A stretch of DNA of 64,000 bases, from the NCBI RefSeq assembly GCF_026240635.1, contig NZ_CP110848.1:2809741-2873740 (forward strand), in the 5' to 3' direction. Each line of letters begins with the position of its first letter. Position 1 is the stretch's first letter. Shown here one piece after another: positions 1 through 7,869 of the stretch. The notes beneath the pieces were generated by a model that saw only the letters and a program-made list of their open reading frames with translations, made no database searches and had not been told where the DNA came from. The position numbers were made by a program, and so were the translations under genes. This DNA is from Trichothermofontia sichuanensis B231. Its GTDB lineage: Bacteria; Cyanobacteriota; Cyanobacteriia; B231.

Positions 1-1356
1 CCGAAAAGCAAACCCATCCCGCTGCGCACGTGCCTGCCAAGTCTGGATAAACTGCTGCTCCGCTCGCGATCGCATTGCATCCAGGTAGATATCCGTCAGG
101 GGTAAATTCACCAGCACCAGAGGAATCTGGCGATCGCGACTCAGGGTTAAAATGCGCTCAAAAGCGGCTGCTTGCGGACCTCCTAGGCTAAAGGCCGCAT
201 AGTCCCCGTCGTAGAGACCCGAAACCCGTGGATATTGCCGAAAGTAACTGATTGGCTCAAAACGGCGAGACACGGCCAAAAAACCCAGAGCATCAATATT
301 CGATGGCTCTCCTGCTAAGCGAAGAGGGTGCGCCGCGATCGGGGACATCATCTGCGCGATCGACGCACCGTTACTATAGGCCACCAACTGCCCCCTAGGC
401 ATTCTCCAGGAACCACCAACCCAACCTGAAACAGCCGTCGCCGTTGTCTGGTCAGTAGGCAGGATGCCCATTCCACAGGTGTTTTGCACCCACCTGCTCT
501 GCCTGACTTCCCTCACTAGACTAACTGTTTCCGATGTTCCCTCCGCTTCAGGCGATTTTAGCCGGGGCGGATTGCCACTTAAAACCTGCTGATAGCCCGG
601 AGACTGCACCAGTCCCTCATAGGTGCGATCGCGACGACCACTGTTAAAGGCCCGCACCCCATCCGCCCACAGGATCAACCTGGGCAGCGTTTCCGGCGGC
701 AAAATCTGACGCAGCAAAACATCCACGACCTGGGCTGTAGCACCATGAATACCCAGGTTAAACACTTGGATGTGAGACATTCCCTGGGCGGCGAGTCCCT
801 GCTGTAGGACACTGGGATCAATCCCCTGGAGAGCACGGGAACTGCCTACAACCAAAACATCCGGTGGGCCTAAGGTGGCCACATAGGATAAATAAAGGGT
901 CAATTGCGCATCCAATCGCTGACTGCCAAAGCTCGGATAAGCCAAGGGCAGACTTCTCCCCATCGCCTGCTGCTGAGCATACAGAAAATTGCGTAGGTAC
1001 TCCTCCAACTTCTTTTGGGCGAAAAAATAACGCGGGTCAGCGATCGCTAACCGTTGTAAGTGAGCGATCGCCGCTAACCAAGCTTGAGCAACCGCATTCC
1101 AGGCCGCGGACGTTTGGGCTGTTTGTGCCAGTGCCGTAGCCTGCGTCGCCTGAGCAACCGCAGCAGCCCAGGGATCGGGGTCTGGGGCCGCCGGCGTAGG
1201 ACGCACTGGGACAGCGGCCAAAGGCAGAGATACGCGCCATCCCAACCTTTGGCCAATCGATGAACCAATCGATGGTAACGCTAAGGCTAGAACGATCCAT
1301 ACCCCCACCCCCCCCAACCCGATCGCCAATAATTCAACGTGACGCGCTCGTGGCAT
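1..1356 (-). CDS. DUF1574 family protein, partial at window edge
   Basis: Reading down the minus strand from the ATG at 1356, the frame stays open for 452 codons to the window edge, so the C-terminus is missing. Residues about 7-28 form one hydrophobic segment (a membrane anchor or uncleaved signal), followed by an Ala/Gln-rich helical stretch. The rest shows SGNH-hydrolase-like features typical of cyanobacterial DUF1574 proteins: a VLVVGSSRALQG block (the GxSR nucleophile-elbow position), an FNLGIHGA block, then LILWADGVRAFNSGR. DUF1574 proteins are thought to resemble AlgX/AlgJ-type envelope polysaccharide O-acetylation factors, but their substrate is not established. The gene begins 40 bp after the parA-like gene's stop codon on the same strand, so the two may be co-transcribed. 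Family assignment is fairly secure; function is inferred. Confidence 0.75.
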   Translation of the reverse strand, partial: MPRARHVELLAIGLGGVGVWIVLALALPSIGSSIGQRLGWRVSLPLAAVPVRPTPAAPDPDPWAAAVAQATQATALAQTAQTSAAWNAVAQAWLAAIAHLQRLAIADPRYFFAQKKLEEYLRNFLYAQQQAMGRSLPLAYPSFGSQRLDAQLTLYLSYVATLGPPDVLVVGSSRALQGIDPSVLQQGLAAQGMSHIQVFNLGIHGATAQVVDVLLRQILPPETLPRLILWADGVRAFNSGRRDRTYEGLVQSPGYQQVLSGNPPRLKSPEAEGTSETVSLVREVRQSRWVQNTCGMGILPTDQTTATAVSGWVGGSWRMPRGQLVAYSNGASIAQMMSPIAAHPLRLAGEPSNIDALGFLAVSRRFEPISYFRQYPRVSGLYDGDYAAFSLGGPQAAAFERILTLSRDRQIPLVLVNLPLTDIYLDAMRSRAEQQFIQTWQARAQRDGFAFR

Positions 1357-1395
1357 CGGTCCTCGCTCTCCTAACGCGATCGCTAACGCAATCGC

Positions 1396-2334
1396 CTACT
1401 CGATCGCCGCCAGATTCAGCTTCGTTTTTTGTTCCTTCTCGCCCAGACTGACTTCTAACTTTTTCAAAAACTCCTGAGTCAACTTCACAAATACCTTCGC
1501 CCCCGTCGCCGTGGGATTACTCAGCACGATCGGCGTAAACGTATCAACCGCCTTCGAGACACTGACATCCTGGGGCACCTGGGTTTGAAAAACCTTAGCC
1601 GCCGAAAAATCCGTATGTACCCGCTGCATCACCTGGCGATAGTAACGGCTGGTAAAGATCCCCCCCGTCATCGTAAACACAATGCCCAACAGTTGAGTCG
1701 TCACCTCATCCGTCAGTTGATGGTTCTGACGCAGTTCCTCAATGCGCCGCTCCAACAGTTGAATGCCAACGACCGACAGGGGTTCCGGCTTGGCAGGCAA
1801 AATATAAAAGTCACTACTGACCAAAGCACTGCGAGTGAGTAAGCTATATCCTGGCGCACAATCCAGAACAATAAAATCGTAATCCTTATGTAGCGGTTCA
1901 AGAATACGTTGTAACAGAATACGCTCAAGACGATTCCACGCCTGGGCAAAATTATGATTGGGGTCTTGACTGGCCTTGGCAAAGAGCGTTTCCGAGACCA
2001 GGAATTCATCGTAAAGATCGATATCTCCCGGCAGTAGATCAAAACCTTTCAAACTACCAATGTAGTGGTGGACCACATCCAAAACGGTAGGTTGAGTGGC
2101 CTCCCCCTGGCGGACAATCTGGTTGACAACATGCTTAAGGGTACGTTGCTCCTTGCGCCGTTTCGCAAAATCCTGAGGTGACATCAGGCTGAGGGTCGCA
2201 CTAATTTGGGTATCTAAATCAACCACCAACACCCGCTTCTGGAAATGTTTTGCCAGACTGGCGGCCAAGTTCACCGTAAGAGTCGTTTTGCCGACGCCCC
2301 CCTTCATATTGGCAGTTGCAATGATATAAGCCAT
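1396..2334 (-). CDS. ParA/MinD-family ATPase (orphan ParA)
   Basis: A 312-residue P-loop ATPase of the ParA/Soj/MinD superfamily. It has a deviant Walker A motif KGGVGKTT at residues 11-18, a VLVVDLDTQ switch/Walker A' block near residue 37, and FIVLDCAPG as Walker B. Such proteins dimerise on ATP and position plasmids, chromosomes or protein complexes. No parB-like gene is adjacent, so the cargo is unknown. A longer frame opens at 2445, but its extra 37 residues are unlike the family and read into a palindromic repeat; the ATG at 2334 immediately precedes the conserved N-terminal strand. The DUF1574 gene follows 40 bp downstream, and a possible envelope or polysaccharide role for the pair is only inference. 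Confidence 0.85.
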   Translation of the reverse strand: MAYIIATANMKGGVGKTTLTVNLAASLAKHFQKRVLVVDLDTQISATLSLMSPQDFAKRRKEQRTLKHVVNQIVRQGEATQPTVLDVVHHYIGSLKGFDLLPGDIDLYDEFLVSETLFAKASQDPNHNFAQAWNRLERILLQRILEPLHKDYDFIVLDCAPGYSLLTRSALVSSDFYILPAKPEPLSVVGIQLLERRIEELRQNHQLTDEVTTQLLGIVFTMTGGIFTSRYYRQVMQRVHTDFSAAKVFQTQVPQDVSVSKAVDTFTPIVLSNPTATGAKVFVKLTQEFLKKLEVSLGEKEQKTKLNLAAIE

Positions 2335-2486
2335 GCGTCCACGGTTCTCAGGGAATACAACAGCAGCCGTTGCGCTGATGTTAGCAGACTTTTCCCCCCC
2401 TTGCAGCCCCCTGTGGGGTTTGAACAGGAAGCTGTACTGATCCAAGCCTTACAACCTTTACCTAATTTACTCAGTACTCAGTTATA

Positions 2487-2555
2487 GTCATTTCAATTGA
2501 GACTGAAACAGCCCCCTCACCCCCCACCCCTCTCCCACAGGGGGAGAGGGGCTTA
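2487..2555. repeat. composite palindromic repeat, left-half copy
   Basis: The arm AGTCATTTCAATTGAGACTG is followed by a C-rich stretch and an imperfect hairpin CCCCTCTCCC...GGGGAGAGGGG. The same arm occurs in inverted orientation at about 60180-60210, and the C-rich/hairpin part recurs at 55636-55692, 55983-56069, 39955-40014 and 7695-7770. It lies between parA and rpsF. It is a dispersed element rather than a gene. Confidence 0.75.
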
Positions 2556-2583
2556 AATCGTGCTCACCCAATCACAAAGGCTT

Positions 2584-2610
2584 GGGGTGGGCGGCTCCGC
2601 CGCCCACCCC
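2584..2610. repeat. 11-bp-arm inverted repeat
   Basis: GGGGTGGGCGG and CCGCCCACCCC flank a 5-nt loop. There is no T-run on either side, so it is not an obvious intrinsic terminator. It sits between two other palindromic repeats in the parA-rpsF gap. Confidence 0.7.
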
Positions 2611-2653
2611 AATTAATCGAGGTTCCCTTAAGGCTTGGATCTCGATCTGACCG

Positions 2654-2716
2654 GCAGCCCTCATCCCCCACCCCCTTCTCCCAAGTAGGGAGAAGGGGGT
2701 GGGGGATGAGGGCTGC
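2654..2716. repeat. perfect palindrome with 29-bp arms
   Basis: Positions 2654-2682 and 2688-2716 are exact reverse complements around the 5-nt loop AAGTA. The arms are polypyrimidine/polypurine (GCAGCCCTCATCCCC...). The element follows rpsF and precedes parA, both on the minus strand. It could terminate or stabilise rpsF mRNA, but the base composition matches the dispersed repeats of this genome. Confidence 0.85.
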
Positions 2717-2759
2717 ACATCAACCCACCGCAGTGGCTACTGCTAGCCTGCCCGATTCA

Positions 2760-2781
2760 CTAACCGTTAACTAACGGTTAG
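2760..2781 (-). terminator. short palindrome over the rpsF stop codon
   Basis: CTAACCGTTA and TAACGGTTAG flank AC and overlap the rpsF stop codon (2778-2780). No T-run follows in the direction of transcription, so this is a weak terminator candidate; it could equally be an mRNA 3'-end stabiliser. Confidence 0.35.
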
Positions 2782-3104
2782 CTTGCCTCAGCTTCTTCAC
2801 TCGCAGGGGTACGGATTTCCTGCTTAATCGTCAGGTAGCGAATGACTTCCTCACTCAAGCGCATGGCCCGCTCCAGGGTAGCGATCGCGGCCCCCGTTGC
2901 TTTGTAATTCATCTGCACATAGGTGCCTTCCCGCTGACGGTTGATTTCATAGGCCAGCTTCCGCCGTCCCCGATGTTGGGTTTCCAGGATTTGCGCCCCG
3001 GCATCCCGCAGCAAATTTTGATACTTTTCGATTTCCTGATCCACCTGCGCGTCGTTCAGGTCGCCCCGCAGGATATACATCGTCTCGTAGGCCCACTCTT
3101 TCAT
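2778..3104 (-). CDS. rpsF: 30S ribosomal protein S6
   Basis: A 108-residue protein matching bacterial S6. It has an N-terminal [11 protein letters not shown] strand, a central [21 protein letters not shown] block, then [21 protein letters not shown]6 binds 16S rRNA with S18 in the platform of the small subunit. The ATG at 3104 has an AGGAG Shine-Dalgarno sequence about 11 nt upstream. The Glu-rich C-terminal tail is normal for the family. rpsF stands alone here, without ssb or rpsR next to it, and faces the divergent FAH-family gene across about 260 bp that should hold both promoters. Confidence 0.95.
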   Translation of the reverse strand: MKEWAYETMYILRGDLNDAQVDQEIEKYQNLLRDAGAQILETQHRGRRKLAYEINRQREGTYVQMNYKATGAAIATLERAMRLSEEVIRYLTIKQEIRTPASEEAEAS

Positions 3105-3362
3105 CGTCTCAGCAACTCCTTATGGACATTATGGCCTCTGATCTTGCCAACCCCTGCGATCAGGAGATGGACATTGACCCCCCTCCCCAAGTTTTGGCGC
3201 GATCGGCGATCGCCCGTCTTCAGCGGAAAATCCAGAAGCAAGGATCTATTATCCTAACAAAGATGGGGACACCAATACCAACCTATCGTTACGGGTGTCT
3301 TGGGGCACGGTGGGTTATCGGGGTACAATTGCTCTGCGAACAAATAAGGTAGTGGGAGGTCT

Positions 3363-4172
3363 ATGGCACAGCGCTATGTCCGAGTTAAATCTGTGGAGGG
3401 GCAGGTTTATTATGGGCTGCTGCATTTGAACCAAACTGTGCAAGTCCTGGATGCGCCTCCCTGGCTACAAGGACAACCCACCCAGTTGGAATTACCTGTA
3501 GGCAGTTACCAATTACTCGCCCCCTGTGCTCCCTCCAAGATTGTGGCCGTCGGGAAAAACTATGTGGCCCATGCCGCTGAGATGGGCAGTGAGGTCCCCA
3601 AGCTACCCCTTCTCTTTCTCAAACCCCCAACAACGATTACCGCAGCCCAGATGCCGATTCGCCTGCCGGCTCAGTCCCAACAGGTGGAGTACGAAGGCGA
3701 ACTCGCCCTTGTCATTGGCAAGCGCTGTACTGACTGTACCCCGGATCAAGCCCAGCACTACATCTGGGGGTACACGATCGCCAATGATGTCACTGCCCGT
3801 GATTTACAAAAATTGGATGGCCAATGGACACGGGCAAAGGGATTTGATACCTTTTGTCCCCTCGGCCCCTGGATTGTCCGCGAGATCAGTCCAGCAGCGC
3901 GGTTGCAGACCTTCTTAAACCAAGCTACGGAACCCGTCCAGTCTGCTAAGATCGATGAAATGGTGTTTGGCCCAGAAGTCCTTGTATCCTTCATTAGCCA
4001 GATTATGACCCTGTTACCGGGGGATGTGATTTTGACCGGTACACCCCAAGGCGTAGGCGGGCTTAGCCCTGGAGATCAGGTCACCGTAGAAATCGAGGGC
4101 ATTGGTCGCCTAGAGAATCCCGTCGTCGCACGATCGTCGCCCGCCCCCACTGCCACGATTCAGTCAACTTAA
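3363..4172 (+). CDS. fumarylacetoacetate hydrolase (FAH) family protein
   Basis: A 269-residue FAH-fold enzyme. The N-terminal half is a family-specific cap. The catalytic domain shows KNYVAHAAEMG, the metal-binding EGELALVIGK (acidic ligands), NDVTARDLQ, WTRAKGFDTFCPLGPW and TGTPQGVG. This arrangement fits the FAHD1/YcgM-like acylpyruvase, oxaloacetate decarboxylase and fumarylpyruvate hydrolase subgroup, which uses Mg2+ or Mn2+ to cleave or decarboxylate 2-oxo acids. The exact substrate cannot be read from sequence. The ATG has GGGAGG just upstream, with short spacing. The gene ends 12 bp from the convergent tic20-like gene. Confidence 0.88.
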   Translation: MAQRYVRVKSVEGQVYYGLLHLNQTVQVLDAPPWLQGQPTQLELPVGSYQLLAPCAPSKIVAVGKNYVAHAAEMGSEVPKLPLLFLKPPTTITAAQMPIRLPAQSQQVEYEGELALVIGKRCTDCTPDQAQHYIWGYTIANDVTARDLQKLDGQWTRAKGFDTFCPLGPWIVREISPAARLQTFLNQATEPVQSAKIDEMVFGPEVLVSFISQIMTLLPGDVILTGTPQGVGGLSPGDQVTVEIEGIGRLENPVVARSSPAPTATIQST

Positions 4173-4184
4173 CAAACCGGCAAC

Positions 4185-4664
4185 TTAACGAAGCTGCATA
4201 TAAACCGCATCCGACAGCGCTGGAATTTCCGCATAGCGCCCCAGCAGGGATTGGACCACTGAGTAAACGACGGCTGCCATTAATCCCAGGAAAACCATAT
4301 TAAATAGGGTTTCCAGGATGAAATTGCTGCTTTGTAAGACTGGCCCTAACACACTCAGAATCAGGCTACACAGAATCACCACAATATCCAGCAAAATCGC
4401 CTGCATGGTATTAAAACGAATGAAGTGAATAATCTGCTCATTGCGGACGACCAGGAAAAATAGGGCAAAAAAAACGATTAAACCGGCAAACGGAATGCTG
4501 CTATAGAGTTTTAGAATCGGGAGCAATGGCAGCAGAATCACCTGGAAAGCGGGGAGAGTGCGGAACAGGTATTGACCGAATGCCAACCCCTCGATCAGGG
4601 GTAACAAATAGGGTAAACAGGCAAAAATCCGTTCTGGGACAGTGGTGCTGCTACGCCAAGTCAT
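4185..4664 (-). CDS. Tic20 family membrane protein
   Basis: A 159-residue membrane protein with four predicted hydrophobic helices, at about residues 14-32, 52-73, 88-110 and 118-140. It carries the family-typical segment FLVVRNEQIIHFIRFNTMQAILLDI between helices 2 and 3. Tic20 is the channel-like component of the chloroplast inner-envelope protein import complex; cyanobacterial homologues are ancestral and their role is not settled. The ATG has AAGGAG nine nt upstream. It converges with the FAH-family gene. Confidence 0.88.
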   Translation of the reverse strand: MTWRSSTTVPERIFACLPYLLPLIEGLAFGQYLFRTLPAFQVILLPLLPILKLYSSIPFAGLIVFFALFFLVVRNEQIIHFIRFNTMQAILLDIVVILCSLILSVLGPVLQSSNFILETLFNMVFLGLMAAVVYSVVQSLLGRYAEIPALSDAVYMQLR

Positions 4665-4865
4665 CCAGGTATTCTCCTTCTAATTGCAGGAATTAACGCT
4701 AGGAGTGAAATATACGCCCAACGCCCAGTCAGCGTTTAAAACCGACCACTCTTGATCCTCGGTTCACACGCCTCCTTACCGTCATCATATCAAATTCCTC
4801 CCCGGCGGCAGGCACAGCGATCCCTTCTACCCTAACTGCCCCGTCCTGCGTTAATCGATCGGGCC

Positions 4866-5063
4866 TTATTCGATATTGGCAATCCGGAACCCCATCTCAC
4901 ACTCATACTGCTGGGGTTGAGTTTGGTCGAGTTTATGGATAGCATGGCCACAACGCAGTTTCCCGTGGTGCCAGCGGGGTTGACCACTGTGATCCGCCAA
5001 TAGACAAGCTTGACACACCTGCCTCGGTGGTAAGATTTGTTCGTCCATAAGAATGACTAACAT
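4866..5063 (-). CDS. small conserved cysteine-containing protein, unknown function
   Basis: A 65-residue protein with CQAC near residue 17, a later RCGH and a YECEMGFRIANIE end, giving four Cys plus His residues that could bind zinc. I recognise it only as a conserved hypothetical cyanobacterial protein. The start at 5063 is chosen because GGGGAGG lies six nt upstream; a second in-frame ATG at 5048 would give 60 residues. The longer frame starting at 5162 has no such signal. It precedes the DUF4330 gene's stop by about 190 bp of non-coding DNA on the other side. Confidence 0.7.
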   Translation of the reverse strand: MLVILMDEQILPPRQVCQACLLADHSGQPRWHHGKLRCGHAIHKLDQTQPQQYECEMGFRIANIE

Positions 5064-5257
5064 TACGAACCTCCCCTTCCCCCTGCTTTCTTCCCATTGT
5101 AAGCACTGATCCCCGCCTATATTGGTTTCGTAACATACAACTTCACCCCCTGGTAAAGACAAGTTTACAGAGCCTCTGACCAGGGGGTGGAAAATTGCTA
5201 GAAATTGCTAGGAGACTGAATCGGGGCCGGTGATGTTCGGCAGGTGATATTCGCAGG

Positions 5258-5767
5258 CTACGATCGCACCTCGATAATCGTGCCATTGAAATCATAGGTT
5301 TTCCCTTCTAGCCGAACTGGTAATCCAATTTTCACCTTACTGCCTCCCAAAACGGGTCCATCACTGGTCATTTGTCCCTGTCCCGCTAGGGTCAGGAGAA
5401 AATCTGCCGTAAAGGGAACTTCTGAACCCGGTGATGGTTTAAGGGCTACGGACCCATCAGGTTGAGGAACCAACACCTGGCGGCCCGGATCTTCGATTTT
5501 GGTAATTCGCACACTCCCCGATGGCTGATTCCGAATGACGATGCTGGTGTTGTCCCCCACTTGGAATAGGGAGCGAGGATTGCGCACACTTAACCCCCGC
5601 ACAATCACCTCAAACTCAACCGGTACGGTTTGGGCTTGGGCCAGGGAGGTGGGGTTACCAGGGGTGAAAAAAATGCCCACTACCACCAAAAGGAGCACCA
5701 AAATGGCCCCTAGGTCTAAAAGGTTGAGCTTGCCAAATAACCGACCGTGAGCATCCAAAATCTTCAT
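5258..5767 (-). CDS. DUF4330 domain-containing protein
   Basis: A 169-residue protein beginning with the family-typical short cytoplasmic stretch (LDAHGRLFGKLNLLDLGA), then one transmembrane helix at about residues 17-35 and a beta-rich extracytoplasmic domain ending in YDFNGTIIEVRS. DUF4330 is widespread in cyanobacteria and has no established function; topology suggests an envelope-anchored protein. The ATG at 5767 is the natural start. No partner gene is adjacent: the next gene upstream is divergent. Confidence 0.82.
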   Translation of the reverse strand: MKILDAHGRLFGKLNLLDLGAILVLLLVVVGIFFTPGNPTSLAQAQTVPVEFEVIVRGLSVRNPRSLFQVGDNTSIVIRNQPSGSVRITKIEDPGRQVLVPQPDGSVALKPSPGSEVPFTADFLLTLAGQGQMTSDGPVLGGSKVKIGLPVRLEGKTYDFNGTIIEVRS

Positions 5768-6155
5768 ACCCGCTGCCCTAGAATGACTCGAATGCTATGG
5801 TATCAGGTTTAGGCTAAGTGCCCGTCAATGCTAGGGAGACGCCGGTTTTGTATGGTATGCTCACCCTAGTTGTGGATAGAGCAGGAGACGGGCCATCCAA
5901 TGGGGCATCCGCGACAAACCAGCGCACACACAAGGCGACGATCGCCGATCGTGACTCACTGAGCTATGAAGCAAGGACACCTGCATCAAGGTGCCGATGA
6001 TGTGCCCCCGTCGATAGGTGGGTTAATGGGCGACCACTGGCGAGCAGCACGGCGATTCTGCCGGCAGCAAGGGGGACTCTGGAGACGAGAGCAGGACAGG
6101 GGAATCTGGCCGGGAGTAGCCCACTACGTGAGGAACGCAACATCCTAAATTTGCT
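5768..6155. other. 388-bp divergent intergenic region
   Basis: This lies between the DUF4330 gene (minus) and the CorC-type gene (plus) and should hold both promoters. Short open frames occur on both strands, but none shows family features or a good ribosome-binding site. I see no convincing -10/-35 pair, tRNA or terminator. Confidence 0.5.
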
Positions 6156-7511
6156 ATGCCCCCTGTTGTGCTTCTAGAATTTCTGATCATTTTCCTGTTG
6201 ATCTTGGCTAACGGCCTGTTTGCCATGTCAGAGATTGCGATCGTATCGGCCCGTCGTGCCCGTTTGCAACACCTAGCCAGTCGGGGTGATCGCCGGGCGG
6301 AAGCCGCTCTATCTCTGGCAGAATCTCCCAATCGTTTCCTGTCCACAGTCCAGGTGGGGATTTCTCTGATTGGGATCATTGCGGGGGTATTTGGGGGGGC
6401 GGCCTTTTCCGAGACTTTGGCAACAGCCCTAAAGCAGGTCTATTTTCTGGTGCCCTATGCCGACGCGATCGCTCTAGTGAGCGTTGTGGTGGGGATTACC
6501 TACCTTTCCCTAGTGATTGGTGAACTAGTTCCCAAGCGCTTAGCGCTGCGTCATCCAGAGCAAATTGCGATGTTTGTGGCCCGTCCCATGCTTTGCCTGG
6601 AGTCGCTGGCGTCCCCGATCGTTTCTTTCCTGAGTACTTCAACGGAAGTTGTCCTGCGCCTGTTTGGCATTGAGTCTTCCCAGGCTGAACCCTCCATTAG
6701 TGAGGAAGAGATTAAGGTGATGATCCAGCGGGCGACCAAGGCGGGTACTTTTGAAGAAGTAGAACAGGAAATGGTGGAGCGGGTTCTCCGGTTAGGAGAT
6801 ATGCGGGTCAGTGCCTTGATGACCCCCCGTCCCGATATTGTCTGGCTAGATCTCGAAGATACCGCCGAGGAAAATTACCGCAAGCTGGTGGAAAGTCCCC
6901 ATACGCGCTTTCCAGTGTGTGAGGGGGAGTTGGATCACTTGTTGGGGGTGGTCCAGGTTAATGATTTACTGACCCGGAGGCTAACCGGGCAAACGCTGGA
7001 CCTGACGTCGGTACTGCGGCAACCGGTTTATGTGCCGGAAAGTACGCGGGGTCTGAAGGTCATGGAGTTATTCAAACAGGCCAGTACCCACATTGCACTG
7101 GTTGTCGATGAGTATGGGGTGATCCAGGGCCTGGTGACGCTGAACGATATCTTGGAGGCGATCATTGGGGATATTCCCTCGGTTGGGATACCGACGGAAC
7201 CCGAGGCGGTGCAGCAGGAAGATGGTTCCTGGTTGCTGGACGGGATGATGGCGATCGATGACTTTCGCGAGTTGTTCCTGCTGCCGGAGTTACCGGGTGA
7301 GCAACGGGGCAATTTTCACACCCTGGGTGGGTTTGTGATTACTCATCTGGGGCGGATTCCTTCCACCGAAGATTACTTTGAGTGGGATAATTTCCGGTTT
7401 GAAGTCGCAGGTATGGATGGGAATCGAGTTGATAAGGTGCGGGTGATTCCGCTGAAGACCGGTACGGGAGAACCCAGCGGTGATCTGAAGGAAAAAAACG
7501 AACCATCCTAG
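6156..7511 (+). CDS. CNNM/CorC (HlyC-like) family transporter with CBS domains
   Basis: A 451-residue protein with three domains. The N-terminal CNNM/DUF21 transmembrane domain (residues about 1-190, four helices) includes NGLFAMSEIAIVSARRARLQ. A CBS pair follows (about 205-335; MTPRPDIVWLD and ALVVDEYGVIQGLVTLNDILEAI). The C-terminal CorC_HlyC/transporter-associated domain (about 350-435) contains DGMMAIDDFRELF and GGFVITHLGRIP. Members are called haemolysins for historical reasons; the better-studied ones export or gate Mg2+ or Co2+. The start is an ATG at the end of a long leader. Downstream lies a dispersed repeat cluster and then a large hybrid kinase. Confidence 0.92.
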   Translation: MPPVVLLEFLIIFLLILANGLFAMSEIAIVSARRARLQHLASRGDRRAEAALSLAESPNRFLSTVQVGISLIGIIAGVFGGAAFSETLATALKQVYFLVPYADAIALVSVVVGITYLSLVIGELVPKRLALRHPEQIAMFVARPMLCLESLASPIVSFLSTSTEVVLRLFGIESSQAEPSISEEEIKVMIQRATKAGTFEEVEQEMVERVLRLGDMRVSALMTPRPDIVWLDLEDTAEENYRKLVESPHTRFPVCEGELDHLLGVVQVNDLLTRRLTGQTLDLTSVLRQPVYVPESTRGLKVMELFKQASTHIALVVDEYGVIQGLVTLNDILEAIIGDIPSVGIPTEPEAVQQEDGSWLLDGMMAIDDFRELFLLPELPGEQRGNFHTLGGFVITHLGRIPSTEDYFEWDNFRFEVAGMDGNRVDKVRVIPLKTGTGEPSGDLKEKNEPS

Positions 7512-7583
7512 AGGTAAGGTACCGCTTGCTGCACGGGACAGATGTCCCACAGAGGCTAGTTGACTGACCAATCTGTTCCCCTT

Positions 7584-7770
7584 ATCCCTCAATCCCTTCT
7601 CCCATTAGGGGCGAAGGGACTTTGGTTTGCCCCTCATCCCTCAATCCCTTCTCCCATTAGGGGCAAAGGGACTTTGCTTGGTCCCTTCATCCCTATGGTC
7701 AATCCAAATAAGAACGATACAGTTTTGCGCTCCCCTCTCCCAGAGCGGGAGAGGGGTGGGGGTGAGGGCA
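7584..7770. repeat. tandem C-rich repeats plus composite palindromic repeat copy
   Basis: Two copies of a roughly 40-bp unit (CCCTCAATCCCTTCTCCC..., then GGGGCRAAGGGACTTT) lie 52 bp apart at about 7584 and 7636. They are followed by a right-half copy of the genome's composite repeat (7695-7770): GGTCAATCCAAATAAGAACG, then a hairpin CCCCTCTCCC/GGGAGAGGGG. The reading frame of the downstream kinase extends back through this DNA, but its translation here is clearly repeat-derived. Confidence 0.8.
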
Positions 7771-7869
7771 GTTCAAGGGTTGTCAGTCAATCAGCCCACA
7801 GAGGATATCATTCGGAGGAATGTCGGTTTAAGCTGGAGGGAAACCCCTTGCCAGCCAGAGGTCGGTGCT

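Noticed and set aside
3122-3352. Plus-strand frame in the rpsF promoter region
   Set aside because: No family features and no ribosome-binding site; it overlaps where two divergent promoters must lie.
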